Assembly: GCA_021292105.1 (NCBI GenBank)
Contig: CM037862.1
Location: 1,434,501-1,498,500 of the forward strand
DNA length: 64,000 bases
Direction: 5' to 3'
Origin: Anadara kagoshimensis
Lineage: Eukaryota > Mollusca > Bivalvia > Arcoida > Arcidae
The first letter of the stretch is position 1. Every line of letters begins with the position of its first letter. The notes beneath the pieces are model-generated. The model was not told the DNA's origin and ran no database searches. It saw only the letters and a list, made by a program, of their open reading frames with translations. Both the position numbers and the translations under genes were made by a program. Shown here piece by piece: positions 55,877 to 64,000 of this stretch.

Positions 55877-56964
55877 AGCTTGTTTGCAGTAATAATGTCT
55901 TCTATCATTGGTATAACATTTAAGTTGATTGGCTTGACAATGTACGTCACACTGAGGTCCAACAAACGCATTAGTACAAAATATCTTGTAGTATAATCTC
56001 AGTCTGGATAAGAAATAAATCAGAAAAGAGGATACAAGGAAATATTCATAAAACAAGATTATTTGTAAAATATCGCCATAAAATACTATTACAGATACTA
56101 TTATAAGTAGACCTCATTACGATGACTTTATACAACGAAGCAAGCCGATTACAAATAAAGTGTTGACAAAGGGATATTGCAAGTCTAGCTTGTCAGGGTT
56201 TTATGACCGCCATCACAATATTATTGATAGCGATTACATTCCAGAGCGCGCCCCACCTCACTTCCCTAGTGGAAGTTCAAGTGTTTGAACTTATTTGTCA
56301 GGGGTATTGCCATCATGATTATCAACCGGACATAGATAAATATGTTAACGTTTATACTTTGCGATTACGATTTTAACATCGACCCTGCAAATAAACTTAC
56401 TTGACTCCAGCACCATTTGTAAGAGTAGCAACATTCCATTTACTGTACATCTCTGACTGTGCATTAGAAAGGTTACCTACAGTAATTCTGTTTGTTCCAC
56501 TTAAAATTAAACCGCCGTGACTGTTGTGTATCATTAGGTCAAAATGGTAAAACTCCTATAAATGTAAAGTAAATGTTTAAAGTATCTTTTAAAAATTTTA
56601 TGAAGGTCGAAAATGAAACTGACATAATAACACTGTATTTACACCTAGAAGGTCACTTTTAAACAAGCATCTTGGCATAGCTAGAGTTGCATTTGCAAAA
56701 TCAAATTGAACCATAATGGACACAAAAAGACTCCTTTTCGTTATTATAAGTCCGTTTAAGATTTCCATAATCATACAGATTTCTAAATAATAGTATTTTT
56801 TGCATTTTCCATGAAGTATATAATTGTTACCTACATGCCATTCTGGTACTTCTACAGGGAATGGGTTAGGTGTGTTGCTAAGATCTGCTCCAAGTATTGC
56901 GTCATTATCTCTGGTAATAACCGGCGTGGTAACATTGGCAGCACATAGACCATTGCTCATGTAT
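47008..56964 (-). CDS. Gene 2: secreted DSL/EGF protein, paralogue of gene 1
   Basis: Supported coding exons: 56964-56835, 56555-56401, 56003-55879, 55272-49840, 48979-48823 and 47131-47008. Their order, phases and encoded domains match gene 1 exons 3-8: MNNL/C2-like part, DSL-like domain, about 47 EGF repeats, and the conserved module. It stops at TAA (47010-47008) where gene 1 continues to its membrane helix, so the product should be soluble or matrix-bound. Two problems: the 5' end is not resolved, since no exon equivalent to gene 1 exon 2 (CC motif) is seen and the candidate at 57344-57162 has an incompatible phase; and the DSL exon lacks a GT donor (see 55879). It may be a working gene with unseen exons or a gene losing function. 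The giant exon is fully open, which favours recent selection. Confidence 0.7.
47385..47560 (+). repeat. High-copy repeat copy in gene 2 intron
   Basis: Proximal half of the family described at 59645, very close to consensus (catgctaatccatgtccgaa, aagggtaagcacctcctgtt). Confidence 0.85.
47965..48210 (+). repeat. High-copy repeat copy
   Basis: Diverged plus-strand copy of the family described at 59645 in the same intron of gene 2. Confidence 0.7.
48560..48790 (-). repeat. High-copy repeat, minus-strand copy
   Basis: Reverse-complement copy of the family described at 59645 in gene 2 last intron, ending close to exon 48823 (tcattccggagcacgcggcc, gtatatttatttagacatgg). Confidence 0.7.
48823..48979 (-). 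CDS. Gene 2 penultimate exon
   Basis: Acceptor cttgtag, donor gtatgtat. Encodes SNKTEAVRLVVKNGFSLSDF and onward to LVVDFHT. Homologous to gene 1 exon 7, with an added CTC cysteine pair. Phase 1 in, phase 2 out, as in gene 1. Confidence 0.75.
49195..49440 (+). repeat. High-copy repeat copy
   Basis: Diverged plus-strand copy of the family described at 59645 in a gene 2 intron (cctgtttagctagctacaac, cacgtgtgaaatcaaaattg). Confidence 0.7.
49840..55272 (-). CDS. Gene 2 giant exon with about 47 EGF-like repeats
   Basis: 5.4-kb exon, open throughout, from acceptor attttag to the strong donor gtaagtat at 49839. It starts with GFQGTNC, closing the DSL-like domain. Next come EGFs of the NHC..NPC type, a long calcium-binding series (DINEC/DVNEC), and non-calcium EGFs again near the C-terminus (DHCSSQLC, DFCFSNPC, NYCKSNPC, DWCASTPC). 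O-fucose (C-x4-S/T-C) and O-glucose (CSSNPC, CSSSPC, CASTPC) consensus sites are common. The first part aligns repeat by repeat with gene 1 exon 6 (for example SNKQICGSHGTCVNTPGSYR in both). It ends in a basic linker (TYRRQTITPRKF) instead of gene 1's Ser/Thr-rich stretch. Confidence 0.85.
55818..55878. repeat. (AG)n microsatellite abutting gene 2 DSL exon
   Basis: About 60 bp of AG repeats with one slip (gagaggagag). Its right end is immediately adjacent to the last expected base of the DSL exon (55879), where the splice donor should be. Confidence 0.9.
55879..56003 (-). CDS. Gene 2 DSL-like exon with missing GT donor
   Basis: Acceptor cttatccag. Encodes LRLYYKIFC and cysteines spaced 8-3-6-9-8 (the last in the giant exon), with VGPQC and HYYCKQ like gene 1. 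By homology the exon should end CAAACAAG followed by gt, as in gene 1 (CAAACAAG|gtttgt). Here CAAACAAG is followed by ctctct. Length to 55879 (125 nt) gives the required phase 1. Splicing at another nearby GT would change the phase. Confidence 0.65.
56125..56350 (-). repeat. High-copy repeat, minus-strand copy
   Basis: Reverse-complement copy of the family described at 59645, including the distal part (tgttgacaaagggatattgc, ttttatgaccgccatcacaa). Confidence 0.75.
56401..56555 (-). CDS. Gene 2 exon: C-terminal part of MNNL/C2-like region
   Basis: Acceptor tttatag, donor gtaagttt. Encodes EFYHFDLMIHNSHGGLILSG and onward to TNGAGVK. Homologous to gene 1 exon 4, same phases (0 in, 2 out). Confidence 0.75.
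56835..56964 (-). CDS. Gene 2 exon: middle of MNNL/C2-like region
   Basis: Acceptor actttag, donor gtaggtaa. Encodes YMSNGLCAANVTTPVITRDN and onward to VEVPEWH. Homologous to gene 1 exon 3 and entered in phase 2 like it, so an upstream exon ending in phase 2 must exist. Confidence 0.75.
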
Positions 56965-57161
56965 CTAAAGTTAGTTAATAGAAATCGTTCTTGACTTAAA
57001 TATCGTTTTGATATATATATTATAATGTTCCTAACGTAATTTATGTTTTGTTTTACGAACTCGTCTTGCTATTTTATGTTTCTGACCAGGTTGGTGAAAT
57101 TCATATTTTCAATTACACAAATTTTCCCATAAGGAACTAATATTAAAAATGTATGACATAC

Positions 57162-57344
57162 TTGTATATTTAATAGCCCTTGGTTGGTTTCAATAGAAGC
57201 TATACGTAACCTTACAGTTTTTGATGTGTTCTTTTTCTGATATACTTTAGGGGTTGTTTTAAACAATAAAAAATAATAAACAGCACTTGTTATACACAAA
57301 AAAGAGAAAGAAAGGTTTTTGCGCCAGAATGAGTGAACTTGCAT
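57162..57344 (-). CDS. Tentative first exon of gene 2
   Basis: ATG at 57344-57342 opens MQVHSFWRKNLSFSFLCITS, then a hydrophobic stretch (AVYYFLLF) and KTVRLRIASIETNQGLLNIQ, followed by a consensus-like donor gtatgt at 57161. The hydrophobic start could be a secretion signal, and 'RLRIASIETNQG' loosely resembles the beginning of an MNNL domain. However, it ends in phase 0 while the next exon needs phase 2, and the CC motif is missing. It may be a chance open frame. Confidence 0.25.
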
Positions 57345-58153
57345 TGTAAAACTATTTGTGATGTCACATCATACATCATATTTAGAAAACTAAGGATATT
57401 TCTGAGTATCGTCAAGAAGCAGGGACAGCGTGTCTATACGGGTTGACAGAGATAGTCAAAGCAATCAACTAAAATACATGTAAAGTGAAGTATAAGACAC
57501 GTGTATAACATGTAAAGATTTCTATCTCATGCACAATGGGCTGTGATAAGGAATCTCAAGGTCGGTAATTACACACAAGATTCAAGGATCTGCAGTCAAG
57601 GAAACACGCTTCATTTGACACAACTTCTGATTTATTTTTATGTAGCCGTGTTAGGATTTTAATTTTATTTAATTAGTTTTAATTAGTCTTATTATTAAGT
57701 ACTAACCATAATTTATTAATTAACACTTAGTTAAAACATTAGTATAAGTTATTTATTTAATAATAAGTTCTTTCGGTTTTATTATTATCTACCTTTTAAA
57801 CTTACTAGATGGATTTTCATTGGTCAATGATTTGGTGGGTAATTTGGAAAAGAAAACAAAGACACTGGACATGGCCGTGGCGTCATGAAATCTATGCATC
57901 TATATTCTAAGTTTAGGTAAGTTTACCTGTTGCCCAGCATTTCCAAATTCCTTTCTATTTATTCATTTGGTATTTATATATATTTATTGTACTTTTATAT
58001 ATATGTAGCTAATAAAGCTCTTTTACACGATTCTTTGACTTTTTCACTAACACATCACCGTGAGCAAATGCGTTATTGTAAGAGGTCATTTATTTTTATA
58101 AATATCAACAACACCTCTTGTAGTCAGCAAATCATTACATATTTTAACAATCA

Positions 58154-58395
58154 TATAGGCAAACAACATTGACCTGTCCGCTTGACCTTTGATTTAAATA
58201 TTCATTATGGACAAGTAAATTTAAGTAATAGGGATCACGTGTGTTTATTTCGTCTACCTGATGTGAACACTAATCATGTTAAATGTGAATTTGTATTAAA
58301 TGTGAGTCCTACGCTACCCATGTATTGGGTGGACCCTCCTATATAAATATTCCTAATGAAAGGTCAAACGGACAGGTCAATGCTGTTTACCTATA
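58154..58395. mobile_element. 242-bp inverted-repeat element (MITE-like)
   Basis: Ends tataggcaaacaacattgac (58154) and the complement of tataggtaaacagcattgac ending at 58395. Matching continues through cctgtccg and gaccttt, giving imperfect inverted ends of about 35 bp. TA at each outer end is consistent with a Tc1/mariner-type TA target. Confidence 0.7.
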
Positions 58396-59043
58396 CCTAG
58401 GTTATTTTGTATCGATGTCTATATTTAAAAGCCGTTATAAGGTTCATATTGTAACAGTTGAGAAATTGCAGATAAAACTAAGTCGATCCAACTGAATTGG
58501 GTTCTTTATTCTTGATATGATACAAATAAAAATCACCCTGTAACGAGACAAGGCTACGTGTGAGATATATAAACAATGACAAAGGGAAATAACTCTTTGC
58601 ATAACCAAAATAACACACCAAAATCTCAATTTTCGCAGAAAATTGACATAGATACTAAAATAATAATTTTACCATAAATATATAATTTAAAGACAGAATC
58701 AGTTATAAAAAACTACCAAAATGTATTAAAGCATAATATTATAAATATTTGTATTATAAATCTACCATATGCAAATTATGCAAATGAACCATTACTCTTT
58801 TTAGTATGACTATATATATTCAAGTGAAATTCCAGTATTGGTTTTTAGCAAAAATAAAGTATTAAGAGTAAAATCCGAATAAAATGAAATTACCTAATCT
58901 ATGGGATTCAGGTGATCCAAAATCTTACAATTATCCATTCCTGACCATGCCAAAAATATTAGTAGACCTAAACAATGAAATAAACCCAGTTGATAATATG
59001 ATGTCATCGCAATATCTATTTTGCTATATTATAAACATAGAGG

Positions 59044-59142
59044 ATCTTAGACGAGTGGGGGTTTAATATGAAATTTATTAAACGAGTTTAATTATTGAAC
59101 GAGTTTAATAAATTTCATATTAAACCCTCACGAGTCTAAGAT
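59044..59142. repeat. Near-perfect 99-bp hairpin
   Basis: atcttagacgagtgggggtt on the left, the complement of atcttagactcgtgagggtt on the right. The arms continue as ttaatatgaaatttattaaac with its exact complement, around a 15-20-bp loop. The loop flank repeats cgagttta. Family unknown. Confidence 0.75.
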
Positions 59143-59644
59143 TCTATATATCACATAACTCAAAATACCGAGGCATAATGATATGTACATATTATTTGAT
59201 TCCATATAGAAACAGACGATTTCTATCTAGGTCAGACAAATCACCTCCAAATAAGCTGCGCAAGTAAGAATATAGTTCTATTTAGTTATAGTTAAAGTAA
59301 ATTAATCACCTAGAAAAAAGACATAATCAGTATGTAAGTTTAAATCATAATATTTTTCCGAATGCATCAAAATTATTTTTCAAAGAATCGGAAAGTCTTC
59401 ACAAGTCAAAAAATAAACAACAGACTGACACAGTTTTCATATGACGTCATTAAGCACGACCACTACGTAAATCAGAAGCGTGATAACTGATTACGTCACA
59501 ATCAAGTGATATTACATGGTTACCTGTGTAATACGAAAAATATTACACTGTTTTATTCCATCAATAAACAGGAGGGTTATGTGATATATAAATTTATGAT
59601 TTACTAGAAACTTATATTAATTTCCCATAAAGCATAAAAACTGA

Positions 59645-60200
59645 TTTAATCAAAAACAAACATACTTATCCATTTCCGAATCACAATCCAGAAGCAAAGT
59701 AAAAACTTTGGAACTGACAAGTTAGACACGTGAACTTCCACCAGGGAAGTGAGGCCGGGTGCTCCGGAAGGGTAAGCACCTCCTGTTTAGCTAGCTACAC
59801 CCGCCACGTGTGTAATCAAAATTGTGTGAAAGGAACATGGAACTATGAGACGTCAAATATATCCAAGGCAATCCTGGACACAGAGACATCAAACTTATCA
59901 ACATTACTGTGATGACGGCCATAAAACTTTTTGAGGGCCTTGATAAGCCTAGGCTTGCAATATCCCTGAGTCAACAATTTATTTGCAAGCAGCCTACTTC
60001 GTTGTACAAAGTCCCCGTAGTGGGAACAAGCTCTACCATAGCGTATTAATTGGGAAACAAATACACCATAAGCAGGAGAAGCAGGTATATTGCTGCATAA
60101 AAAAGGAAAGTTGACAATAGAAAAATTGAAGTCATCACGTTTGTCATAAAGTTTCAAATGTAGCCTTTCCTGTGCGTCATATTTCAGGTATAAGTGATAA
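59645..60200 (+). repeat. Reference copy of the unnamed high-copy repeat family
   Basis: Best and longest copy. Order of landmarks: aaacaaacatacttatccat; ccgaatcacaatccagaagc; ggaactgacaagttag; cacgtgaacttccaccaggg; tgaggccgggtgctccggaa; gggtaagcacctcctgttta; gctagctacacccgccacgt; gtgtaatcaaaattgtgtga; acgtcaaatatatccaaggc; actgtgatgacggccataaa; gataagcctaggcttgcaat; gtattaattgggaaacaaat. At least 25 full or partial copies lie in the window on both strands. No coding frame, no clear terminal inverted repeats and no poly(A). I cannot assign a class. Confidence 0.8.
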
Positions 60201-60439
60201 AACTGATAATGTTAAAAATGGATGAAATGATATTTTGTTTATATCCATTCATACTTTAAACTTTCATTCCCTTTATACTTTTAAATTTTAGTAAAGTGAA
60301 TTAAAAGAAAAGCAACCCAATTATAAGCCACTAAAATATAGCAATGAAACTACAAGAAAACCAAAAAAAAAAAAAAAAATAAAAAAATAAAAAAAATAAA
60401 AAATTAAAAAAATAAATAAATAAAGAAGAAATAAAATGA

Positions 60440-63400
60440 CAAAAACAAAAACTCACCAGCAGATCACAATGTCTGCCACACACTTCCCCCCAGCGGGAAA
60501 TGATGTCCTCAACATTTACTGTGGCCGCCAGTAATGACTGACAGTAATGCCGCAGACACTTCCCTATTCATTGCCTCCAACACTCCTGTGTTTGCTAGGG
60601 TTTGAAAGTAATTGGCCCTCTTAAACGTATCTGGTTCATCTGCTAACACCATATTCTGTGGTTTCCAAATTGAAATTTGGTTCGTTACATACTCGCCACT
60701 CTTGATCCACTCAGGTGCGCCTCTTACTCGTTCAGATCCCCGGGGTGCAACATCCGCCATGATTCAAGGAGCTTGATCTTTATCTTCCATGGCCGGTCTG
60801 TTTTCCTTCATGCTTGCTCTAATAACTGCCTCCTTTGAAACTGTATCATCCATGACTTCTGAAACATTTGAATCTGTTAATCGTTCTACTGATTCTGTTT
60901 AACAACAACTTCATCAGCCAGATCTTCATCCACTACAGCAGACCCAGGCATATCGTCAGTGTTACTGTCGGCATCTGTTATAACAGGACTAACAGACATA
61001 AACATATCCATGTCCGAGTTTTCAGAGTGAAAAATGTCTTAACTAGGAGTGTCATCTTCGATATGTCTTGTTACTGGAATGTTCTTAGTGCGTGGTATTG
61101 GTACTGGTCGCTTTACAATTTGTTGCACATAGGGTTCTGCAGCAAATCCAATGGGAAGTAAAAGATTCCTGTGAAAGATCCTAATACGCCCTTCTCCGTT
61201 TTCCTTTCTGACTTTGAAAACAGGGATCTCTTCGTAAGGCTGGTCTAGGATGACATACGGATCTTCCACCAATGGGTCTGCTAACTCTTGGGTCTGCTTG
61301 CCCTCGAATGCCAAAACCTTGACAAGAACTCTATCTCCAACCTGCTGAGCGGCTCCCCTAACTTTTAAATCGTAATTCAGCTTTCGCCGATCTTGTGCTT
61401 GTTTTGCTGCAGTTAAAGTTAGATCATATGCACTTCGTAATCTTTGTCGCATATCTTTAATATAAATTGTGGTAGTCTGCAGTGTCGGGTCGTTGAAATC
61501 CAAACCAAATGCAACATCCACTGGCAATTTTGGTTCCCTACCAAACATTAGGAAATATGGTGTGAATCCAGTACTCTCGTGCTTGGTGCAGTTATAGGCA
61601 CATGTGAGAGGGTAAACAAACTGTTTCCAATCATTCTTCTGGTGTGTTTCCAATGTACCAAGAAGAGTGCGATTAAACCTCTCACACATCCCATTTTGAT
61701 GGCTCCAGTGTTAAAAAATCCATACACACCAGCTCCAGTGGTTGGGTGGTGGTGATGCTAACCAATGGTGCTCGGACATTCGTAGCAGACTTATGATAGC
61801 CACATCTTCCTGCATATTTGGCCAATAAAAGTGATCTTTTAATAGTGAGAGAGTTCTGTCCTTGCCAGGGTGACCAACTTTATTATGTAATTCCAATAAA
61901 ATCTGTTGCGTAAATTCCGATGGTACCACTAGTTGCTTCTTTGTGCTCTTGTCAAATGATTTTGTAATCCGCAACAAAATTCCACGCTCAATCACCAGAC
62001 GATCAAACCTCTTGCGCAGTGTGTTGTAAGATCCCAAATAATCCTGCTGTTCATGCTTAGTTGGTAACCGTTTATTCTTAACACCTTTAATCCAAGTTGA
62101 TAATACTTCATCATTAGTTTGTGCATATCTCCAGTCCCTATCACTTAAACGGTATAAATCTTGACCTGGTAACTGGTCCTTATTGGCTTGATCCAATACT
62201 GTTGTAGAAAATGAAAGTGTTTCCACATATGGTGTTACATCCATGTCATTGCAGAAAGGTTTAAAAGAATCAACAGGTATCTCTTGTATCTTCTGACATT
62301 CATCAAGCCCAGGGAGTCTTGAAAGTGTTATGCATCCATGTTGCCAGATCCCGGTCTATACTGGATATCAAAATTGTAGACTGATAATGCTGCTAACCAA
62401 CGGTGACCAGTTGCATCAAGCTTGGCTGAAGTCAATATATACGTAAGTGGATTGTTATCTGTGATAACAGTGAAATCGTGAACATATAAATAATCGTTGA
62501 ACTTCTTGGTGATGGACCACTTCGGCGACAGAAACTCCAACTTATGTGCTGAGTAATTCCTCTCTGTCTTGGTAAGTCCTCTACTGGCATAACTAATTAC
62601 CCTCTTCTTACCATCTTGAAGTTGATATAAAACTGCCCCCAATCCCATTTGACTTGCATCCGTGTGGAGTTCAAATGGTAGATTGTAATCGGGATATTCG
62701 AGAATGGGTGGAGTAGATAAAATGTGTTTAAGATGATCATAAACGTCTTGATGCTCTGTATCCTATTTCCATACTTTTTTATTTGTTGTAATTCGTTTCC
62801 CTCTGTATTTCTTCTGTGGAGTTCGCATGCCATATGTTCTTCAAATGTGTCCGAAAATATAAATCGTCGAGAAAAATAAAACAAATTTTCAGGTGGAGAT
62901 CCCCAAGACATTCTTGCATTAAACGTTAACATGTACTTGGTGCATTCACTAATTCAAAAGCTAAACGATTAAAGTCATAAAATTCTATAGGACCAACAGT
63001 AAATGCGGTTCTTTCCTTATGATCTTCCTCGATTTCAATCTGATGATATCCACTTTCCATATCCAGAACGCTAAAATATTTTGCACCAGCCAGTGAATCC
63101 AAAATTTCTTCTATACCGGGTAAAGCATAACTGTCTTTTCTACTAATGCTATTAAGCTGTCGAAAATCAATGCACAAACGTAATTTTCCGTCCTTCTTTA
63201 GACAAAGTACAACGTTGGAGGCATACGGTGAATGAGATGGACGAATAATTCCACATGCTAGCAACTGTTTAATATGATCCCGTACTTCTTCATACATAGC
63301 TGGAGTGTATGACGATGTCGTTGCTTAAATGGATGGTCGTCTATTAAATCAATCCTATGTTTGACTCCAGATGTAATACAGCCAATATCAGTATCTGATT

Positions 63401-64000
63401 TTGAAAAAAGTATCCTCATACTGAAGAAGTAAGTTTTTGACAGCTCTAAGTTGTTCAGGTGTTAATGAATCAGAAAAGGTAACAGCTTCTAAGTGTGTTC
63501 CCTGTATACTATTGGACTCTGAGCTTGATGGAAATTCTTGTAATTGGACAGGATGTAGTTCACAAAGGATAGCTCGTGGTGGTATGAAGTGTACGTGTTG
63601 TAATGTTGGAAATCTGCACCAGTATCTGTCCATTACGATTGTAGTTGTACTGCATGACTTCAGGTACAATATCAAAATCATCTGGTATTATAGACTAATC
63701 AGTTGTTGAAAGTAAAGCGCAAGTAGATGGGTAGTCTAACTCCTTATCAGCAAAGCCACAAATAGAAACATTTCTATTGGGAGGTATAACAACTCTATCC
63801 CTCTCAGAAGTGCGTACTATAGCTAAGCGATAATTGTTGCGAAGTAACTCCTTATCCCTCAACACAAGACAGCGAAAAGCTAGAAACCATGGAGTGAATA
63901 TAGGTGCCTTCTGTAAAACGGGTACTTTAGAATTATATCTACTGTCGTTGACAACTAAAAGCAAACATTTTTGCTGGTTAACATGTGGAATGCCATTAAC
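60440..64000 (-). mobile_element. Ty3/Gypsy LTR-retrotransposon fossil, pol region
   Basis: Minus-strand pol remnants of a Ty3/Gypsy element in the expected order. A protease/RT-side region reaches the right window edge; reverse transcriptase lies at about 62.6-63.4 kb (LRLCIDFRQLNSI, FSVLDMESGYHQI), RNase H at about 62.3-62.65 kb (VISYASRGLTKTERNYSAHK, FTVITDNNPLTYI) and integrase at about 61.0-62.2 kb (zinc-binding LHNKVGHPGKDRTLSLLKDH and a C-terminal domain with EHPYV-like sequence). It is broken in several places, probably five or more, but the motifs are well kept, so it is likely a fairly young fossil. No LTR is recognised inside the window; the element continues beyond the right edge. 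A short unidentified open frame at about 60.5-60.8 kb may belong to it or be unrelated. Confidence 0.85.

Larger units (their letters stand above)
57345..60400. other. Spacer upstream of gene 2
   Basis: AT-rich, no supported exon. Holds a 242-bp inverted-repeat element (58154), a hairpin (59044) and a full-length copy of the high-copy repeat (59645), and ends in an A-rich stretch at 60362-60425. Confidence 0.55.

Noticed and set aside
58884-59066. Open frame MKLPNLWDSGDPKSYNYPFL as a gene
   Set aside because: It ends in the 99-bp hairpin at 59044 and has no supporting signal; probably a chance frame.

Overview
The window looks like nuclear DNA of a bivalve mollusc. It is AT-rich and intron-rich, holds tRNA-derived SINEs whose tail carries the 'cgatataagtgaaatattc...gggacgttaaa' signature that I associate with bivalves, and has very many dispersed short repeats. 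The species is not determined; the bivalve assignment is inference from repeat style and gene structure, not from a search.

Two paralogous host genes, both on the minus strand, account for nearly all real coding sequence. Gene 1 (4852-36858, ten coding exons) can be followed from signal peptide to stop with matching splice phases. It encodes a Notch-ligand-like protein: signal peptide, MNNL/C2-like N-terminus, a compact DSL-like domain, about 56 EGF-like repeats (nearly all in one 7-kb exon), a Ser/Thr-rich stretch, an unidentified conserved module, one transmembrane helix and a 47-residue cytoplasmic tail with an NPIY motif. Gene 2 (47008 to about 57 kb) has the same exon order and phases, about 47 EGF repeats in a 5.4-kb exon, but stops after the conserved module, so it is predicted to be secreted. 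Its first exon is unresolved. The two genes look like a tandem duplication with divergent fates (membrane-anchored versus soluble).

The rest is mobile and repetitive DNA. At 0.58-1.3 kb lies a tandem array of about 338-bp units each carrying a type I hammerhead ribozyme, the layout of an animal retrozyme; a fourth hammerhead sits alone in intron 1 of gene 1. Intron 2 of gene 1 holds a 4.5-kb L1/Tx1-like LINE inserted, with an 11-bp target duplication, inside a mariner transposon, plus a 0.65-kb foldback element. Intron 3 holds about 35 copies of a 71-72-bp minisatellite that begins at the exon 4 splice acceptor and copies it. Intron 8 is largely a 3.15-kb TTAA-flanked element with long inverted ends. 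SINEs on both strands, several hairpin MITEs, a mariner-type fragment near 43 kb and at least 25 copies of one unnamed repeat family fill the introns and spacers. A broken Ty3/Gypsy pol fossil runs off the right edge (minus strand, about 61-64 kb).

No rRNA, canonical tRNA gene, CRISPR array or bacterial-type operon is seen.
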